Source: CALHKP01 sp963558075 | Lineage (GTDB): Bacteria; Bacillota; Clostridia; Peptostreptococcales; Anaerovoracaceae | Direction of reading: 5' to 3' | Length of the DNA stretch: 64,000 nucleotides | Assembly: GCA_963558075.1 (NCBI GenBank) | Contig: CAUWFN010000001.1 | Location: 14,617-78,616, forward strand | Shown: positions 26,034 to 34,673 of the stretch, piece after piece | How positions within the stretch are numbered: the stretch's first letter is position 1 | Layout of the letters: each line of letters opens with the position of its first letter | Position numbers and translations under genes: made by a program | The notes under the pieces: generated by a model | Told to the model about the DNA's origin: nothing | The model's database searches: none | The model's input: only the letters and a program-made list of their open reading frames with translations

Positions 26034-26070
26034 AATATGCAGACGTTTGATTTTTGTCTGCATATTTTTT
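26034..26070. terminator. Bidirectional terminator between mntP and ppk
   Basis: AATATGCAGAC pairs with GTCTGCATATT around an 11-base loop, with T tracts on both strands. It separates convergent genes. Confidence 0.85.
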
Positions 26071-26092
26071 AGTGTATTTTTTATTTGACGGT

Positions 26093-28261
26093 TCATCGAT
26101 TTGATCTGAATTTATCTAAGATGCGGCTGAAGAAACCGTGTTTTTCTGGAATATATTCCATCTCTGTGTGAGAAGATGTTTTCATAAATTGATCTTGGCT
26201 GCAGAAATCTAGCTCGCGGGATTTGTGCTTTCTACAATATACGCCATCGGCCATCATAAAGCTTGCTTTGCATTCATCGCGAAGTTGGCATGAAAGTATC
26301 CATTTAAGCTGATCTTTTATATCCGGGTCATGAATAGGACATGCAATTTCAACTCGTCTATTGAGATTACGCGTCATTATATCGGCAGAAGATATGTACA
26401 GGGCCTCATCTCCTCCTTTACCGAAACAGTATATGCGCGCATGCTCAAGGAAGCGTCCTACTATACTTGTAACGTGAACATTTTCTGTATACTCAGGAAC
26501 ACCTGGAAGGATACAGCATATTCCTCTGATGATAAGTTGAACCTCTACACCGGCCTGCGAAGCTTCGGCAAGCTTATCTATTATATCGCGCTCTGTAACT
26601 GAATTTGATTTTATGCAGATATATCCATCAGAGCCTTTTGATATTTCTCTATCTATTAGATCGCATAGAGTGCTTTTGATGCCAAATGGAGCTACGAGAA
26701 GCTCCTTGTATTCTCCTGCAAGATTGTTTATGAGCATGTTGCGGAAGAATGCTGTTCCATCTTCTCCGATTGCGTTAGATGCTGTCATAAGACTCAAATC
26801 TGTGTACATGGTGTTGGTCTTTTCGTTGTAGTTGCCTGTACCTATCTGAGTAATATATTTCATTTTTCCTTTACTTCTCATCGTAATTAGGCATATTTTG
26901 CTGTGACACTTGTAGTCTTCTACGCCGTATATAACTTGACATCCGGCTTCCTCAAGAATTTTCGACCATTCTAGATTGTTTGATTCATCAAAACGTGCTC
27001 GAAGCTCCATAAGGACGATAACCTCCTTGCCGTTTTCGGCGGCTCTACATAGGGTGCGCACAATCTTTGATAGAGATGCCAGACGATAAATAGTGATTTT
27101 TATTGATACTACATCCGGGTGCTCAGCGGCCTCATTTAGCAACTTGAGAAAAGGCTCTACGGAATCAAATGGGTAGAATAATAGCTTATCTTTTTTTAGA
27201 ACCTGCTCTATCATGCTGTGATTTTGACTAATATCCTCGGGCCAGCGACCTACATAGTTTGGATAAAGCAGAGAAAAAGATTGCTCTGGTGTGAGTTCTG
27301 ATGCAAGCTTGAAAACGTATCCCATGTTCAAAGGACACGAGTCATAATATACCTGATAAGGTTTTACATGCATCATTTCCATAAGCCTTGTAAGAAGTGC
27401 ATCTGAAGGATGTCTATCAAGCTCCATGCGAACAACAGACTGGTACTTACGCTTTTTTAGTAGCTTTTCCATTATGAGACGAAAGTCATCTTGAGTGTCT
27501 TCGAATTTTTCTACATCATAGCTTATATCTGCATTTCGTGTTATTGCAGTAACGCAAGATTCACTTACCTTATATGAACCGAACAAAGAAGATACCCAGT
27601 GTAGAATAATTTTCTCTGTACGAATGTATCTGATGTTAGACTCTGGTAGACGAACGTAAGGTGCAAGGGTGTCTGGAATTGGAATAAGACCGATTGATTT
27701 TCGGCCTTTTTTATCTTCGAGCAGTGCACATATGCAAAGTGCTTTTGTTGTAAGTCTAGGTGCCGGGTGATGGGGTCCTACGATGATTGGCGAGATAAAA
27801 GGCAGAATGTTTGCAGCAAAATAGCTTTCGACAAAACGCTTTTCCTTTTCTTTTAGCTCATCAAAGCAAAGATCCTCTATACCGGAGGTTTTTAGATCTG
27901 TCATAACAGATTCGTAGATTTGTTTTTTCTGTTTTATGAGTCCTGGTATGACGTTATAGATTTTACAAAGCTGTTCATCTGGAGTCAGACCTGTTTTATT
28001 ATCTATTTCATCGGCATGAATTCTGGAAAGGTCAAAAAGACTTCCAACTCTTACCATAAAAAATTCATCTAGGTTACTGGAAAATATAGATACGAACTTT
28101 AGTCTCTCCATTGGGGGAACGTATCGATCCTCAGCCTCTTCGAGCACTCTTTGATTAAACCTAAGCCAGCTGAGCTCACGGTTTTGAGTATATATATAAT
28201 TCAATTCTTCTGATTTTAACTCTCCGGATTTTGATCGTCCAGATTTAGAATTGTTCTGCAT
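26093..28261 (-). CDS. ppk1: Polyphosphate kinase 1
   Basis: The 722-residue enzyme reversibly polymerises the terminal phosphate of ATP into polyphosphate. The start is supported by AGGGAGGG 7 bases upstream of the ATG. Visible marks are NRELSWLRFNQRVLEEAED near 33, FFMVRVGSL, the phospho-accepting histidine in KCHSKICLI (near 435) and the second histidine in EHARIYCFG (near 590). It overlaps the end of ppx by 46 bases, so synthesis and breakdown enzymes are made from one transcript. Confidence 0.94.
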   Translation of the reverse strand: MQNNSKSGRSKSGELKSEELNYIYTQNRELSWLRFNQRVLEEAEDRYVPPMERLKFVSIFSSNLDEFFMVRVGSLFDLSRIHADEIDNKTGLTPDEQLCKIYNVIPGLIKQKKQIYESVMTDLKTSGIEDLCFDELKEKEKRFVESYFAANILPFISPIIVGPHHPAPRLTTKALCICALLEDKKGRKSIGLIPIPDTLAPYVRLPESNIRYIRTEKIILHWVSSLFGSYKVSESCVTAITRNADISYDVEKFEDTQDDFRLIMEKLLKKRKYQSVVRMELDRHPSDALLTRLMEMMHVKPYQVYYDSCPLNMGYVFKLASELTPEQSFSLLYPNYVGRWPEDISQNHSMIEQVLKKDKLLFYPFDSVEPFLKLLNEAAEHPDVVSIKITIYRLASLSKIVRTLCRAAENGKEVIVLMELRARFDESNNLEWSKILEEAGCQVIYGVEDYKCHSKICLITMRSKGKMKYITQIGTGNYNEKTNTMYTDLSLMTASNAIGEDGTAFFRNMLINNLAGEYKELLVAPFGIKSTLCDLIDREISKGSDGYICIKSNSVTERDIIDKLAEASQAGVEVQLIIRGICCILPGVPEYTENVHVTSIVGRFLEHARIYCFGKGGDEALYISSADIMTRNLNRRVEIACPIHDPDIKDQLKWILSCQLRDECKASFMMADGVYCRKHKSRELDFCSQDQFMKTSSHTEMEYIPEKHGFFSRILDKFRSNR

Positions 28262-29136
28262 AAGTAGCCCTCCCTTGCACCATATTTACATATTACAATA
28301 TCTTCTGCCTGGAACCTGCGGCATATGTGTTCAAGTATCATAGCGCCAGGAACCATAGTGTGGATACGTTCAGGCATTGACTTTAAAAGTAGCTGAATCA
28401 TATCTTTGTCTTTGCTGCAAAGAAGGCTCAAGATTTCGCGCAGCTGTTTTGCTTTTATATGGTTTGAGTCATAGGAAAGACCGTATGCTTTTTGCGTGAT
28501 TTTTAAAATTGCCCTGGCAGTTCCGCCAACACAAAGAAGTGTAGATGTTCTGTCGAAGGTAAACCATGGGTTTTTATCAATTTCAAGAGTCAGTGCTTCC
28601 TCTATTCTTCTTATAGAGCCTTTGCCCGGCAGGATGTTTTTTACGCAGTCTTTATAAAGACGAAGGGAACCTACAGGGTAGCTGATTTCATTTACAGCAC
28701 GGCCGTCTTCGAACCTTAGAACCTCGGTACTGCCGCCTCCTATATCGATGAAAGCTCCATTTTTTAGATGAGAGTCGTGCATAGCACCGTAAAAACCGCA
28801 CAGGGCTTCCTCGGCGCCTGTCAAAACATCGACACAGAAGCCGGTAGCGGCTTTGACAGCGTGAATCGCCTCATCGGTGTTTTGAATGTTTCTTAGGGAC
28901 GCCGTAGCAAAAACAGCAACATTGGAAATTTCCAGTGTTGCTAGAATTTCTTTGAATCTCAGTAAGTCTGAGCATGCGCACTGTATGCCCTCGGAAGAGA
29001 GTACGCCATTTTCAACGTAGCCGGCAAGGCCAGTCATTGCTTTTTCTTTAAATAAAATTTTAAACTCCGAGCCGTTTACTTTGTAAACTGTAAGTCTCAT
29101 GGAGTTTGAACCAATATCAATTATTGCCTGTTTCAT
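28216..29136 (-). CDS. ppx: Exopolyphosphatase / guanosine pentaphosphatase
   Basis: The Ppx/GppA-family protein of about 306 residues has an actin-like ATPase fold, with IIDIGSNSMRL at the N terminus, FIDIGGGSTE near 130 and a C-terminal VPGAMILEHI. I choose ATG 29136, which has AAAGGA 11 bases upstream, over the TTG at 29157. It lacks the extra C-terminal domains of the E. coli enzyme. It is transcribed ahead of, and overlapping, ppk. Confidence 0.9.
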   Translation of the reverse strand: MKQAIIDIGSNSMRLTVYKVNGSEFKILFKEKAMTGLAGYVENGVLSSEGIQCACSDLLRFKEILATLEISNVAVFATASLRNIQNTDEAIHAVKAATGFCVDVLTGAEEALCGFYGAMHDSHLKNGAFIDIGGGSTEVLRFEDGRAVNEISYPVGSLRLYKDCVKNILPGKGSIRRIEEALTLEIDKNPWFTFDRTSTLLCVGGTARAILKITQKAYGLSYDSNHIKAKQLREILSLLCSKDKDMIQLLLKSMPERIHTMVPGAMILEHICRRFQAEDIVICKYGAREGYLCRTILNLDDQNPES

Positions 29137-29426
29137 ACTATTTTTATATCCTTTCAACCATATATTTTATAGCGGGAATGTTAAATCAAAGTGCATAGAA
29201 ATGTTAAATATATTTAAAGTTTTTGGCAAAATAGGCAAGGATGTGAGACAAAATGGCTTGAAGAAGCTTTGATTTTTGTTTTTGGAATGCTCATTTGATA
29301 TGCTACACACTTTTGTATTTACGGAGGAACACGAATTTGATATAATATTATATAGTTGTATATTTGAACCGGAAAAGGTGGGTTCGGATACAGCCTCAGC
29401 ACTATAAAACTGGAAGGATGACTAAT

Positions 29427-30197
29427 ATGAAGAAAAAACTACTGGCACTGGCGGGTATCCTTATAATGTCATTTTCGATGTTCGGCTGCAGTGATGCGGC
29501 AGGGCAGGCACTGGAGGATTACCTTATTTCTGAGTTTGGTGAATGGGCAAGCGAATACCTCGAGGGCATTGCAGAGGCAGATGTAGCAAATATAGACACA
29601 TCAGCTCGCGTAAGTCCTTCTGACATACCGGAGTATGACGGGGTGCCTTTTGCAGAGGTAAACAGAGGACAGCCGAATTTTACAGAGGCTGATCTGATAC
29701 CGGAATCCTACGAGTACTATGGAGAACTCGACTATCTTGGTAGATGCACCGTTGCAGAAGCCTGCGTAGGGCAAGATCTTATGCCTACAGAAAAGAGAGG
29801 TAACATAGGTAGCGTCAAACCTACAGGGTGGGTTGTCGCAAAGTATGATTTTGTTGATGGAAAATACCTGTATAACAGATGTCACCTTGTGGGCTACCAG
29901 CTTTCTGGGGAAAACGCAAATAGGGGCAACTTAATTACAGGAACAAGATATATGAACGTTGATGGAATGCTTCCATTCGAAAATATGATTGCCGATTATG
30001 TTAAGGAAACAGGTAATCATGTAATGTATCGTGTAACTCCGATTTTCGAAGGCGATAATCTCGTTGCATCGGGAGTTCAGATGGAAGCAAAATCCATAGA
30101 AGATAATGGTGAGGCGATTTGCTTCAATGTTTTTGTTTATAATGTGCAGCCGAACGTAATAATTGATTATGCGACCGGTGAAAGCTACGAAGAATAA
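29427..30197 (+). CDS. Secreted DNA/RNA non-specific endonuclease, lipoprotein
   Basis: The protein of about 256 residues begins with a lipoprotein signal (MKKKLLALAG...SMFGC, lipobox cysteine near residue 21). The body is a beta-beta-alpha metal nuclease of the NucA/EndA type: YNRCHLVGYQL near 150 (catalytic histidine), NANRGNLITGTRYMN (metal asparagine) and ICFNVFVYNVQP near the end. GGAAGG precedes ATG 29427; the longer frame from 29364 would bury the signal peptide. Anchored outside, it could degrade environmental nucleic acid for nutrients or uptake. Confidence 0.9.
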   Translation: MKKKLLALAGILIMSFSMFGCSDAAGQALEDYLISEFGEWASEYLEGIAEADVANIDTSARVSPSDIPEYDGVPFAEVNRGQPNFTEADLIPESYEYYGELDYLGRCTVAEACVGQDLMPTEKRGNIGSVKPTGWVVAKYDFVDGKYLYNRCHLVGYQLSGENANRGNLITGTRYMNVDGMLPFENMIADYVKETGNHVMYRVTPIFEGDNLVASGVQMEAKSIEDNGEAICFNVFVYNVQPNVIIDYATGESYEE

Positions 30198-30248
30198 ATT
30201 CTGCAGAAAACAAAATAGCCCGTATGGGCGTGAAAGGTGAAAAGAATT

Positions 30249-31013
30249 ATGGGACTTGACGTATATGCAGGAACACTGACCCGTTATTATACGGGCAATT
30301 GGAAAACAAGAGCTCAGCAGTGGGCGGAAGAAAACGGATATGAATTTTCCAAGGTTACACCAGAAGGTGAAAACGTGCAGGAGGAGACAGTTACAGATCC
30401 TGCGAAGGTAGAGGAAGTGGTTTGCGCGTGGAGAGATTTTGTTGTATCTCAGCTTGACGAAAAAAGAAGCGGCACATTTTCTCTATGGGAAGAAAACAAC
30501 ACCAAAGAGTACTACACAGATAAGCCTGACTGGGAGGCTTATGGTGCGCTTATTCTATACGCAGCATCAAAGGTGTTCGACGAGACTCTTCAGAAAAATG
30601 TTAAGAGAAACTGGGACTTTGGTTCTCACCCTCTCATAAAGAAAGCTCTCAAGGATCCTGAACACAAGTGGAGCCTGTTCAAGGGCGCTACCTTATGGAT
30701 TCCAGAAAATGACCCAATCGTGTTCATAGGGCCTACTCCATCAGAGGATAATTCAACTGTAAGTACAACAAGAGCGCTTTCCGAGGAGCTTAGCATGATT
30801 AACGAGCTTGGCTGGAATGCATCTGAGGAAGATATTCTTTCGTGGAGAGATACAGAAGGATACCCGGAAACTGTAGATGAAGATGACATAAAATCTGTAA
30901 ACGAGAATATGTTCCTCGACACAGAGTCACTTGCAAAATTTGCATATTCTGTAATGTATCGTGCAGTTAACTATGCGATGGAAAATAACGTGCCTATTGT
31001 TTTAGATTACTAG
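30249..31013 (+). CDS. Unrecognised soluble acidic protein
   Basis: The 254-residue protein starts MGLDVYAGTLTRYYTGN. The ATG at 30249 has AAGGTG 9 bases upstream. It is acidic, rich in Trp and Tyr and without signal or membrane segments. It is not a family I can name. It follows the nuclease gene by about 50 bases with only a small GCCC/GGGC hairpin between, so it may be co-transcribed with it. Confidence 0.6.
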   Translation: MGLDVYAGTLTRYYTGNWKTRAQQWAEENGYEFSKVTPEGENVQEETVTDPAKVEEVVCAWRDFVVSQLDEKRSGTFSLWEENNTKEYYTDKPDWEAYGALILYAASKVFDETLQKNVKRNWDFGSHPLIKKALKDPEHKWSLFKGATLWIPENDPIVFIGPTPSEDNSTVSTTRALSEELSMINELGWNASEEDILSWRDTEGYPETVDEDDIKSVNENMFLDTESLAKFAYSVMYRAVNYAMENNVPIVLDY

Positions 31014-31101
31014 TTAGGTTAGTAAATTTTGAGAAGAAAAATTTGAACAGGGAAGTAGTTGAATTTCTAGAAGTAGGCACCGGAAAGGATATTAAGCTAA
31101 A

Positions 31102-31746
31102 ATGGATTTTGATAGAAAAAATCTTAGACTATATGCGATTACTGATCGCGCCTGGGAGGGCGAGAAGACTCTAGAGGAGCAGGTAGAGGCGGCTCTTAGG
31201 GGCGGCGTTACTATGCTTCAGCTCAGAGAAAAGGCAAAAGAATCTATGGGAGATGAGTACAGAGAGGAGGCTCTTCGTATTCAGACTCTATGCAGAAGGT
31301 ATAACGTTCCGTTTATAATAAATGATGATGTTATGCTTGCCTTAGATATTGATGCTGACGGTGTGCATCTGGGACAGGATGATATGCCGCCCCGCAAGGC
31401 GAGAGTTCTTCTAGGTGATGATAAGATAATAGGAGTTACCGTGAAAACGGTTGAGCAGGCAAAGGCGGCAGAAGAAGCCGGCGCCGACTACATGGGTAGC
31501 GGTGCTGTCTTTGGAAGCAGCACTAAGCTTGATACTTCGACGCTGGATCACGATATGCTAGATAGGATTGCAGACTCATGCAATATCCCTGTTGTTGCTA
31601 TCGGTGGGATTTCTGGCGACAATATGCCAGTGCTAAAAGGGCGACACATAGAAGGGGTGGCCGTTGTAAGTGCTATCTTTGGCGAGTCTGACTGTGAGGC
31701 TGCGGCCGCAGAGCTTCGAGCTCTTTCTGATGATATGTTCGGTTAA
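31102..31746 (+). CDS. thiE: Thiamine-phosphate synthase
   Basis: The enzyme joins the pyrimidine diphosphate and thiazole phosphate to give thiamine phosphate. This 214-residue TIM barrel shows the family marks VTMLQLREK near 36, FIINDDVMLALDIDADGVHLGQDD near 75, YMGSGAVFGSSTK near 130 and VVAIGGISGDN near 160. It opens a thiamine salvage group (thiE, thiD, thiW, thiM) that lacks thiC and thiG in this window. Confidence 0.94.
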   Translation: MDFDRKNLRLYAITDRAWEGEKTLEEQVEAALRGGVTMLQLREKAKESMGDEYREEALRIQTLCRRYNVPFIINDDVMLALDIDADGVHLGQDDMPPRKARVLLGDDKIIGVTVKTVEQAKAAEEAGADYMGSGAVFGSSTKLDTSTLDHDMLDRIADSCNIPVVAIGGISGDNMPVLKGRHIEGVAVVSAIFGESDCEAAAAELRALSDDMFG

Positions 31747-31758
31747 CAGGAAGATGGG

Positions 31759-31833
31759 CCGGGTCAAGTGACCCGGTCTGTTCCTTGCAAAGCGCCAAAG
31801 CTTGTGCTGTTTTTTGGAAGGCTTTGCGAGGAA
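31759..31833 (+). ncRNA. Two strong hairpins in the thiE-thiD spacer
   Basis: CCGGGTC/GACCCGG (31759-31776) is followed by a long stem, TTCCTTGCAAAGC (31781-31793) with GCTTTGCGAGGAA (31821-31833). The rest of the 294-base spacer to 32040 holds a further G+C-rich patch near 31880 but no gene. I find no thiamine diphosphate riboswitch signature (no CTGAGA or ACCTGAT boxes). The role is unknown; processing or attenuation is possible. Confidence 0.45.
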
Positions 31834-32040
31834 AGAAAGAGCCTGTGAACATATAAATATATTAATTACAGCGGCCAGCTGGGGGCACCACTTCGGGTCG
31901 CTTAACAAAATTAATGCGAAATAAAGTTTCCGGGTCTTGGGTTTTGGTCATGAATCTTTTGTAAAGATGTGATTTAGACACAGATAAGTTTTGTGGCCGA
32001 AAGAAAAGATCGGGACTAGCTTAAGGAGGCTTGAGTTAAA

Positions 32041-32847
32041 ATGAGAACAGCATTAACAATCGCAGGAAGTGATTCCAGCGGAGGCGCCGGCATCCAGGCG
32101 GATATTAAGACAATGACTGCAAACGGAGTTTATGCAATGAGTGCAGTCACGGCTCTTACTGCCCAGAATACGACCGGCGTAAAAGATATAATGGAGGCGA
32201 CTCCTGAGTTTTTAGCAGAGCAGCTGGATTGTATTTTCACAGATATTTATCCGGATGCGGTAAAAACAGGTATGGTTTCATCAACTGAGCTAATTAGGAC
32301 TATTGCTCAGAAGCTGAAGGAATACGAAGCAGTTAATATCGTAGTGGACCCTGTTATAGTTGCAACTAGCGGATCAAAGCTGATAAGTGATGATGCCATC
32401 GACACACTAAAAAAAGAAATATTACCACTGGCGACAGTAATTACACCAAACATTCCGGAGGCAGAGGTGCTTTCCGGTATGAGTATCAAATCAGAGGAAG
32501 ATATGGTGAAGGCAGCAGAATTTATTTTCACAAGCTACGGATGTGCCGTTCTTTGTAAAGGCGGACACAGCATAAACGATGCTAACGACCTACTCTTTGA
32601 TGAGTCTGGAGCACACTGGTTCTACGGAAAACGAATTGATAATCCTAATACCCACGGCACAGGATGCACTCTTTCGAGCGCGATTGCATCTAACCTGGCA
32701 AAGGGGATGAGTCTTGAGAAATCAGTTAAGCGTGCAAAAGATTATATTTCCGGAGCTCTTTCTGCGATGCTTGATCTTGGAAAAGGCTCAGGACCTATGA
32801 ACCACGGCTTTGCTCTCGATAACGAATTTTCTAGAACTGTTTTGTAA
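32041..32847 (+). CDS. thiD: Hydroxymethylpyrimidine / phosphomethylpyrimidine kinase
   Basis: This ribokinase-fold enzyme of 268 residues phosphorylates the thiamine pyrimidine twice. The family signature TIAGSDSSGGAGIQADIKT lies at the N terminus, and the C-terminal anion-hole/catalytic motif is NTHGTGCTLSSAIA near 210. AAGGAGG precedes the ATG. With thiE, thiW and thiM it supports salvage of pyrimidine and thiazole. Confidence 0.94.
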   Translation: MRTALTIAGSDSSGGAGIQADIKTMTANGVYAMSAVTALTAQNTTGVKDIMEATPEFLAEQLDCIFTDIYPDAVKTGMVSSTELIRTIAQKLKEYEAVNIVVDPVIVATSGSKLISDDAIDTLKKEILPLATVITPNIPEAEVLSGMSIKSEEDMVKAAEFIFTSYGCAVLCKGGHSINDANDLLFDESGAHWFYGKRIDNPNTHGTGCTLSSAIASNLAKGMSLEKSVKRAKDYISGALSAMLDLGKGSGPMNHGFALDNEFSRTVL

Positions 32848-32930
32848 TGGTGTAAGGCTGATGCTCTGCCTGCCTGATGTTGCCGGTACATCAAAATGGA
32901 TGCTCCCAAAGGGAGTGAAAGGAGATTACC

Positions 32931-33443
32931 GTGAAAAGAAATCAGACAAAAAAATTAGCTATAGCTGCAGTATTTGTTGCAATTGCAGTAGTGGGCTCGA
33001 CATTTGCAGTTCCTGTATTTGGATCAAAATGTGCGCCTGTTCAGCATATGATTAATGTGCTTTCTGCAATATTCCTTGGACCTGCATGGGCTCTTGGAAC
33101 AGCATTTACATCTAGCCTACTCAGAAATCTTATGGGACTTGGCACTTTGCTTGCTTTCCCTGGAAGTATGTGCGGCGCACTGCTGTCGGGGCTTCTTTAT
33201 AAATATTCGGGCAAGCTTCTCGGAGCCTATATCGGTGAGGTTTTCGGAACTGCTGTAATCGGTGGAATGCTCGCATACCCGATTGCTTACCTGCTTCTTG
33301 GAAACTCAGCAGCCGCTTTGTTTACATTTGTTGTTCCTTTCCTAATAAGTACAGCGGGGGGTACAATAATTGCAGCAGTCATTACGATTGCCCTCAAGAA
33401 ATCAGGCTTTATCGAAAAGACAGTGAGAGACCTAAACAAATAA
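32931..33443 (+). CDS. thiW: ThiW-family transporter component (energy-coupling-factor S protein)
   Basis: The 170-residue hydrophobic protein has about five membrane segments and begins at GTG 32931 with AAAGGAG upstream. The conserved VPVFGSKCAPVQHMINVLSA region near 30 and the NLMGLGTLLAFPGSMCGALLSG stretch near 70 (quoted as a region) are typical of ThiW, which is thought to import the thiazole precursor. Lack of its own ATPase fits an S component using a shared ECF module elsewhere. thiM downstream phosphorylates that precursor. Confidence 0.85.
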   Translation: MKRNQTKKLAIAAVFVAIAVVGSTFAVPVFGSKCAPVQHMINVLSAIFLGPAWALGTAFTSSLLRNLMGLGTLLAFPGSMCGALLSGLLYKYSGKLLGAYIGEVFGTAVIGGMLAYPIAYLLLGNSAAALFTFVVPFLISTAGGTIIAAVITIALKKSGFIEKTVRDLNK

Positions 33444-33451
33444 TTTCTAAA

Positions 33452-33479
33452 AAAACCGCCCTAGCCTAAGGGCGGTTTT
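33452..33479 (+). terminator. Intrinsic terminator after thiW
   Basis: AAAACCGCCCT pairs with AGGGCGGTTTT around a 6-7 base loop. It separates thiW from the independently promoted thiM leader. Confidence 0.85.
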
Positions 33480-33534
33480 GCTATGATTTAGGTTAAAACT
33501 AGGTTTCTGATAGCAAGCAAGCTAAATAGCGTGC

Positions 33535-33563
33535 TTGTATAAAGCGCTATTTTATAATATAAT
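33535..33563 (+). promoter_or_regulatory. thiM promoter
   Basis: TTGTAT (33535-33540) and TATAAT (33558-33563) are separated by 17 bases, which predicts a start near 33570, right at the closing stem of the structured leader. A CAAGC/GCTTG hairpin (about 33516-33537) overlaps the -35 box. Confidence 0.65.
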
Positions 33564-33572
33564 AATAAGATA

Positions 33573-33677
33573 CATGTTCACAAGGCCGGTGAGATACAAG
33601 GACGCTGGGCAACAGAAAAGCTAAGCCGCTAGATAGCTTTGCTGCTGGGCAAGCTTTGAGCGGAGCATTTGAACGTG
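33573..33677 (+). ncRNA. Candidate structured leader RNA of thiM
   Basis: CATGTTCA (33573-33580) pairs with TGAACGTG (33670-33677) and encloses an AAAGCTA/TAGCTTT hairpin, a possible CCGCT/AGCGG helix and two copies of GCTGGGCAA. The element begins at the predicted transcription start. It lacks the conserved boxes of the thiamine diphosphate riboswitch. I do not recognise it; a riboswitch for a thiamine precursor is an inference from context. Confidence 0.45.
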
Positions 33678-33738
33678 CAAAATCTTTGATAATGGATTTA
33701 GAATTTCGTAATGACATTTTTTAGTAAGGTAGCTTTAT

Positions 33739-34671
33739 ATGAGAGAGAAATTTGCCGCAAAGACGGCTTTTTTATTGAAAAAAATTAGAGAGGAAAGACC
33801 GCTAGTTCACTGTATAACTAACATGGTTACGGTGAATGACTGCGCTAACGCACTTCTTGCAATCGGAGGAGCACCTGTAATGGCTCATGATATAAACGAG
33901 TGTAGAGAAATAACATCCGGAAGCAGCGTTTTTGTTGCAAACTTTGGCGCTACAGAATATATGGATGCTATGTTTGAGTCGGCTAAGGAGGCGAAGGCCT
34001 GCGGGATACCTGTTGTCATCGATCCAGTTGGATGCGGCGGTTCGACATACAGACGGAAACTTATACTTGATATGATAGACGAGATATCGCCGTGCTGCGT
34101 ACGTGGGAACATGTCCGAAATCAGAGCGCTTATCACAGATAGCAAAACGGCAAAAGGCGTCGATGTTTCAGAGAAAGACATGCTTGCAGTAAAGGATTTG
34201 GTGTCGGAATCAAAAGATGCATCGAAAACAAAAGGCGCATCGGATGAAGCGAGCGATGGAAAGCCACATGGCGATGCAGAAAAGGTAATTGCCGCAGCAA
34301 AAGAGCTTCGGGATTTTGCTAAGAAAAAAAATACTGTAATAATAGCCTCTGGACCTGTTGATATTGTAACAGATGGTGTATATATATATGGTGTGAGTGG
34401 AGGCGATGAGATGATGCCGAAGGTTACGGGCTCAGGATGTATGTCAAGCGCTGTGCTCGGTGCATTTATGTCGTGTGAACAAAGCCTAGATGCTGCAATC
34501 TGCTCATGCAATTTTATGGGAGCCTGCGGAAGCCTTGCTGCTGAGGAAACTCTAAGAGCAATTGGTAGACCAGGCCTAGGAAGCTTCAAAGTGTTCATGA
34601 TGAACGAGCTTTCCACAATAACGGATAAGGATATTTTTGATAGAACAGATATAAGAAGGATAGGAGAGTAA
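33739..34671 (+). CDS. thiM: Hydroxyethylthiazole kinase
   Basis: The enzyme phosphorylates the thiazole alcohol for thiamine salvage. The 310-residue ribokinase-like protein shows PLVHCITNMVTVNDCANALLA near 21 (region), GATEYMDAM, VVIDPVGCGGS near 93, RGNMSEI near 117 and the C-terminal VTGSGCMSSAVLGAF near 234. It is about 40 residues longer than usual because of a charged, low-complexity insert near residues 155-180 (SKDASKTKGASDEASDGK). The frame is intact through it. Confidence 0.92.
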   Translation: MREKFAAKTAFLLKKIREERPLVHCITNMVTVNDCANALLAIGGAPVMAHDINECREITSGSSVFVANFGATEYMDAMFESAKEAKACGIPVVIDPVGCGGSTYRRKLILDMIDEISPCCVRGNMSEIRALITDSKTAKGVDVSEKDMLAVKDLVSESKDASKTKGASDEASDGKPHGDAEKVIAAAKELRDFAKKKNTVIIASGPVDIVTDGVYIYGVSGGDEMMPKVTGSGCMSSAVLGAFMSCEQSLDAAICSCNFMGACGSLAAEETLRAIGRPGLGSFKVFMMNELSTITDKDIFDRTDIRRIGE

Positions 34672-34673
34672 GG

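Noticed and set aside
32902..32915. CTCCC-AAA-GGGAG hairpin before thiW as a regulatory element
   Set aside because: It is too short to stand out and lies ahead of, not over, the AAAGGAG ribosome binding site.
31014..33738. Thiamine diphosphate riboswitch in the thi genes
   Set aside because: I looked in all four leaders for the CTGAGA and ACCTGAT boxes in the right order and did not find them.
33885..34616. 243-residue open frame opposite thiM
   Set aside because: It is a shadow of a certain gene, rich in Ser/Pro/Ile from reverse-complemented codons.
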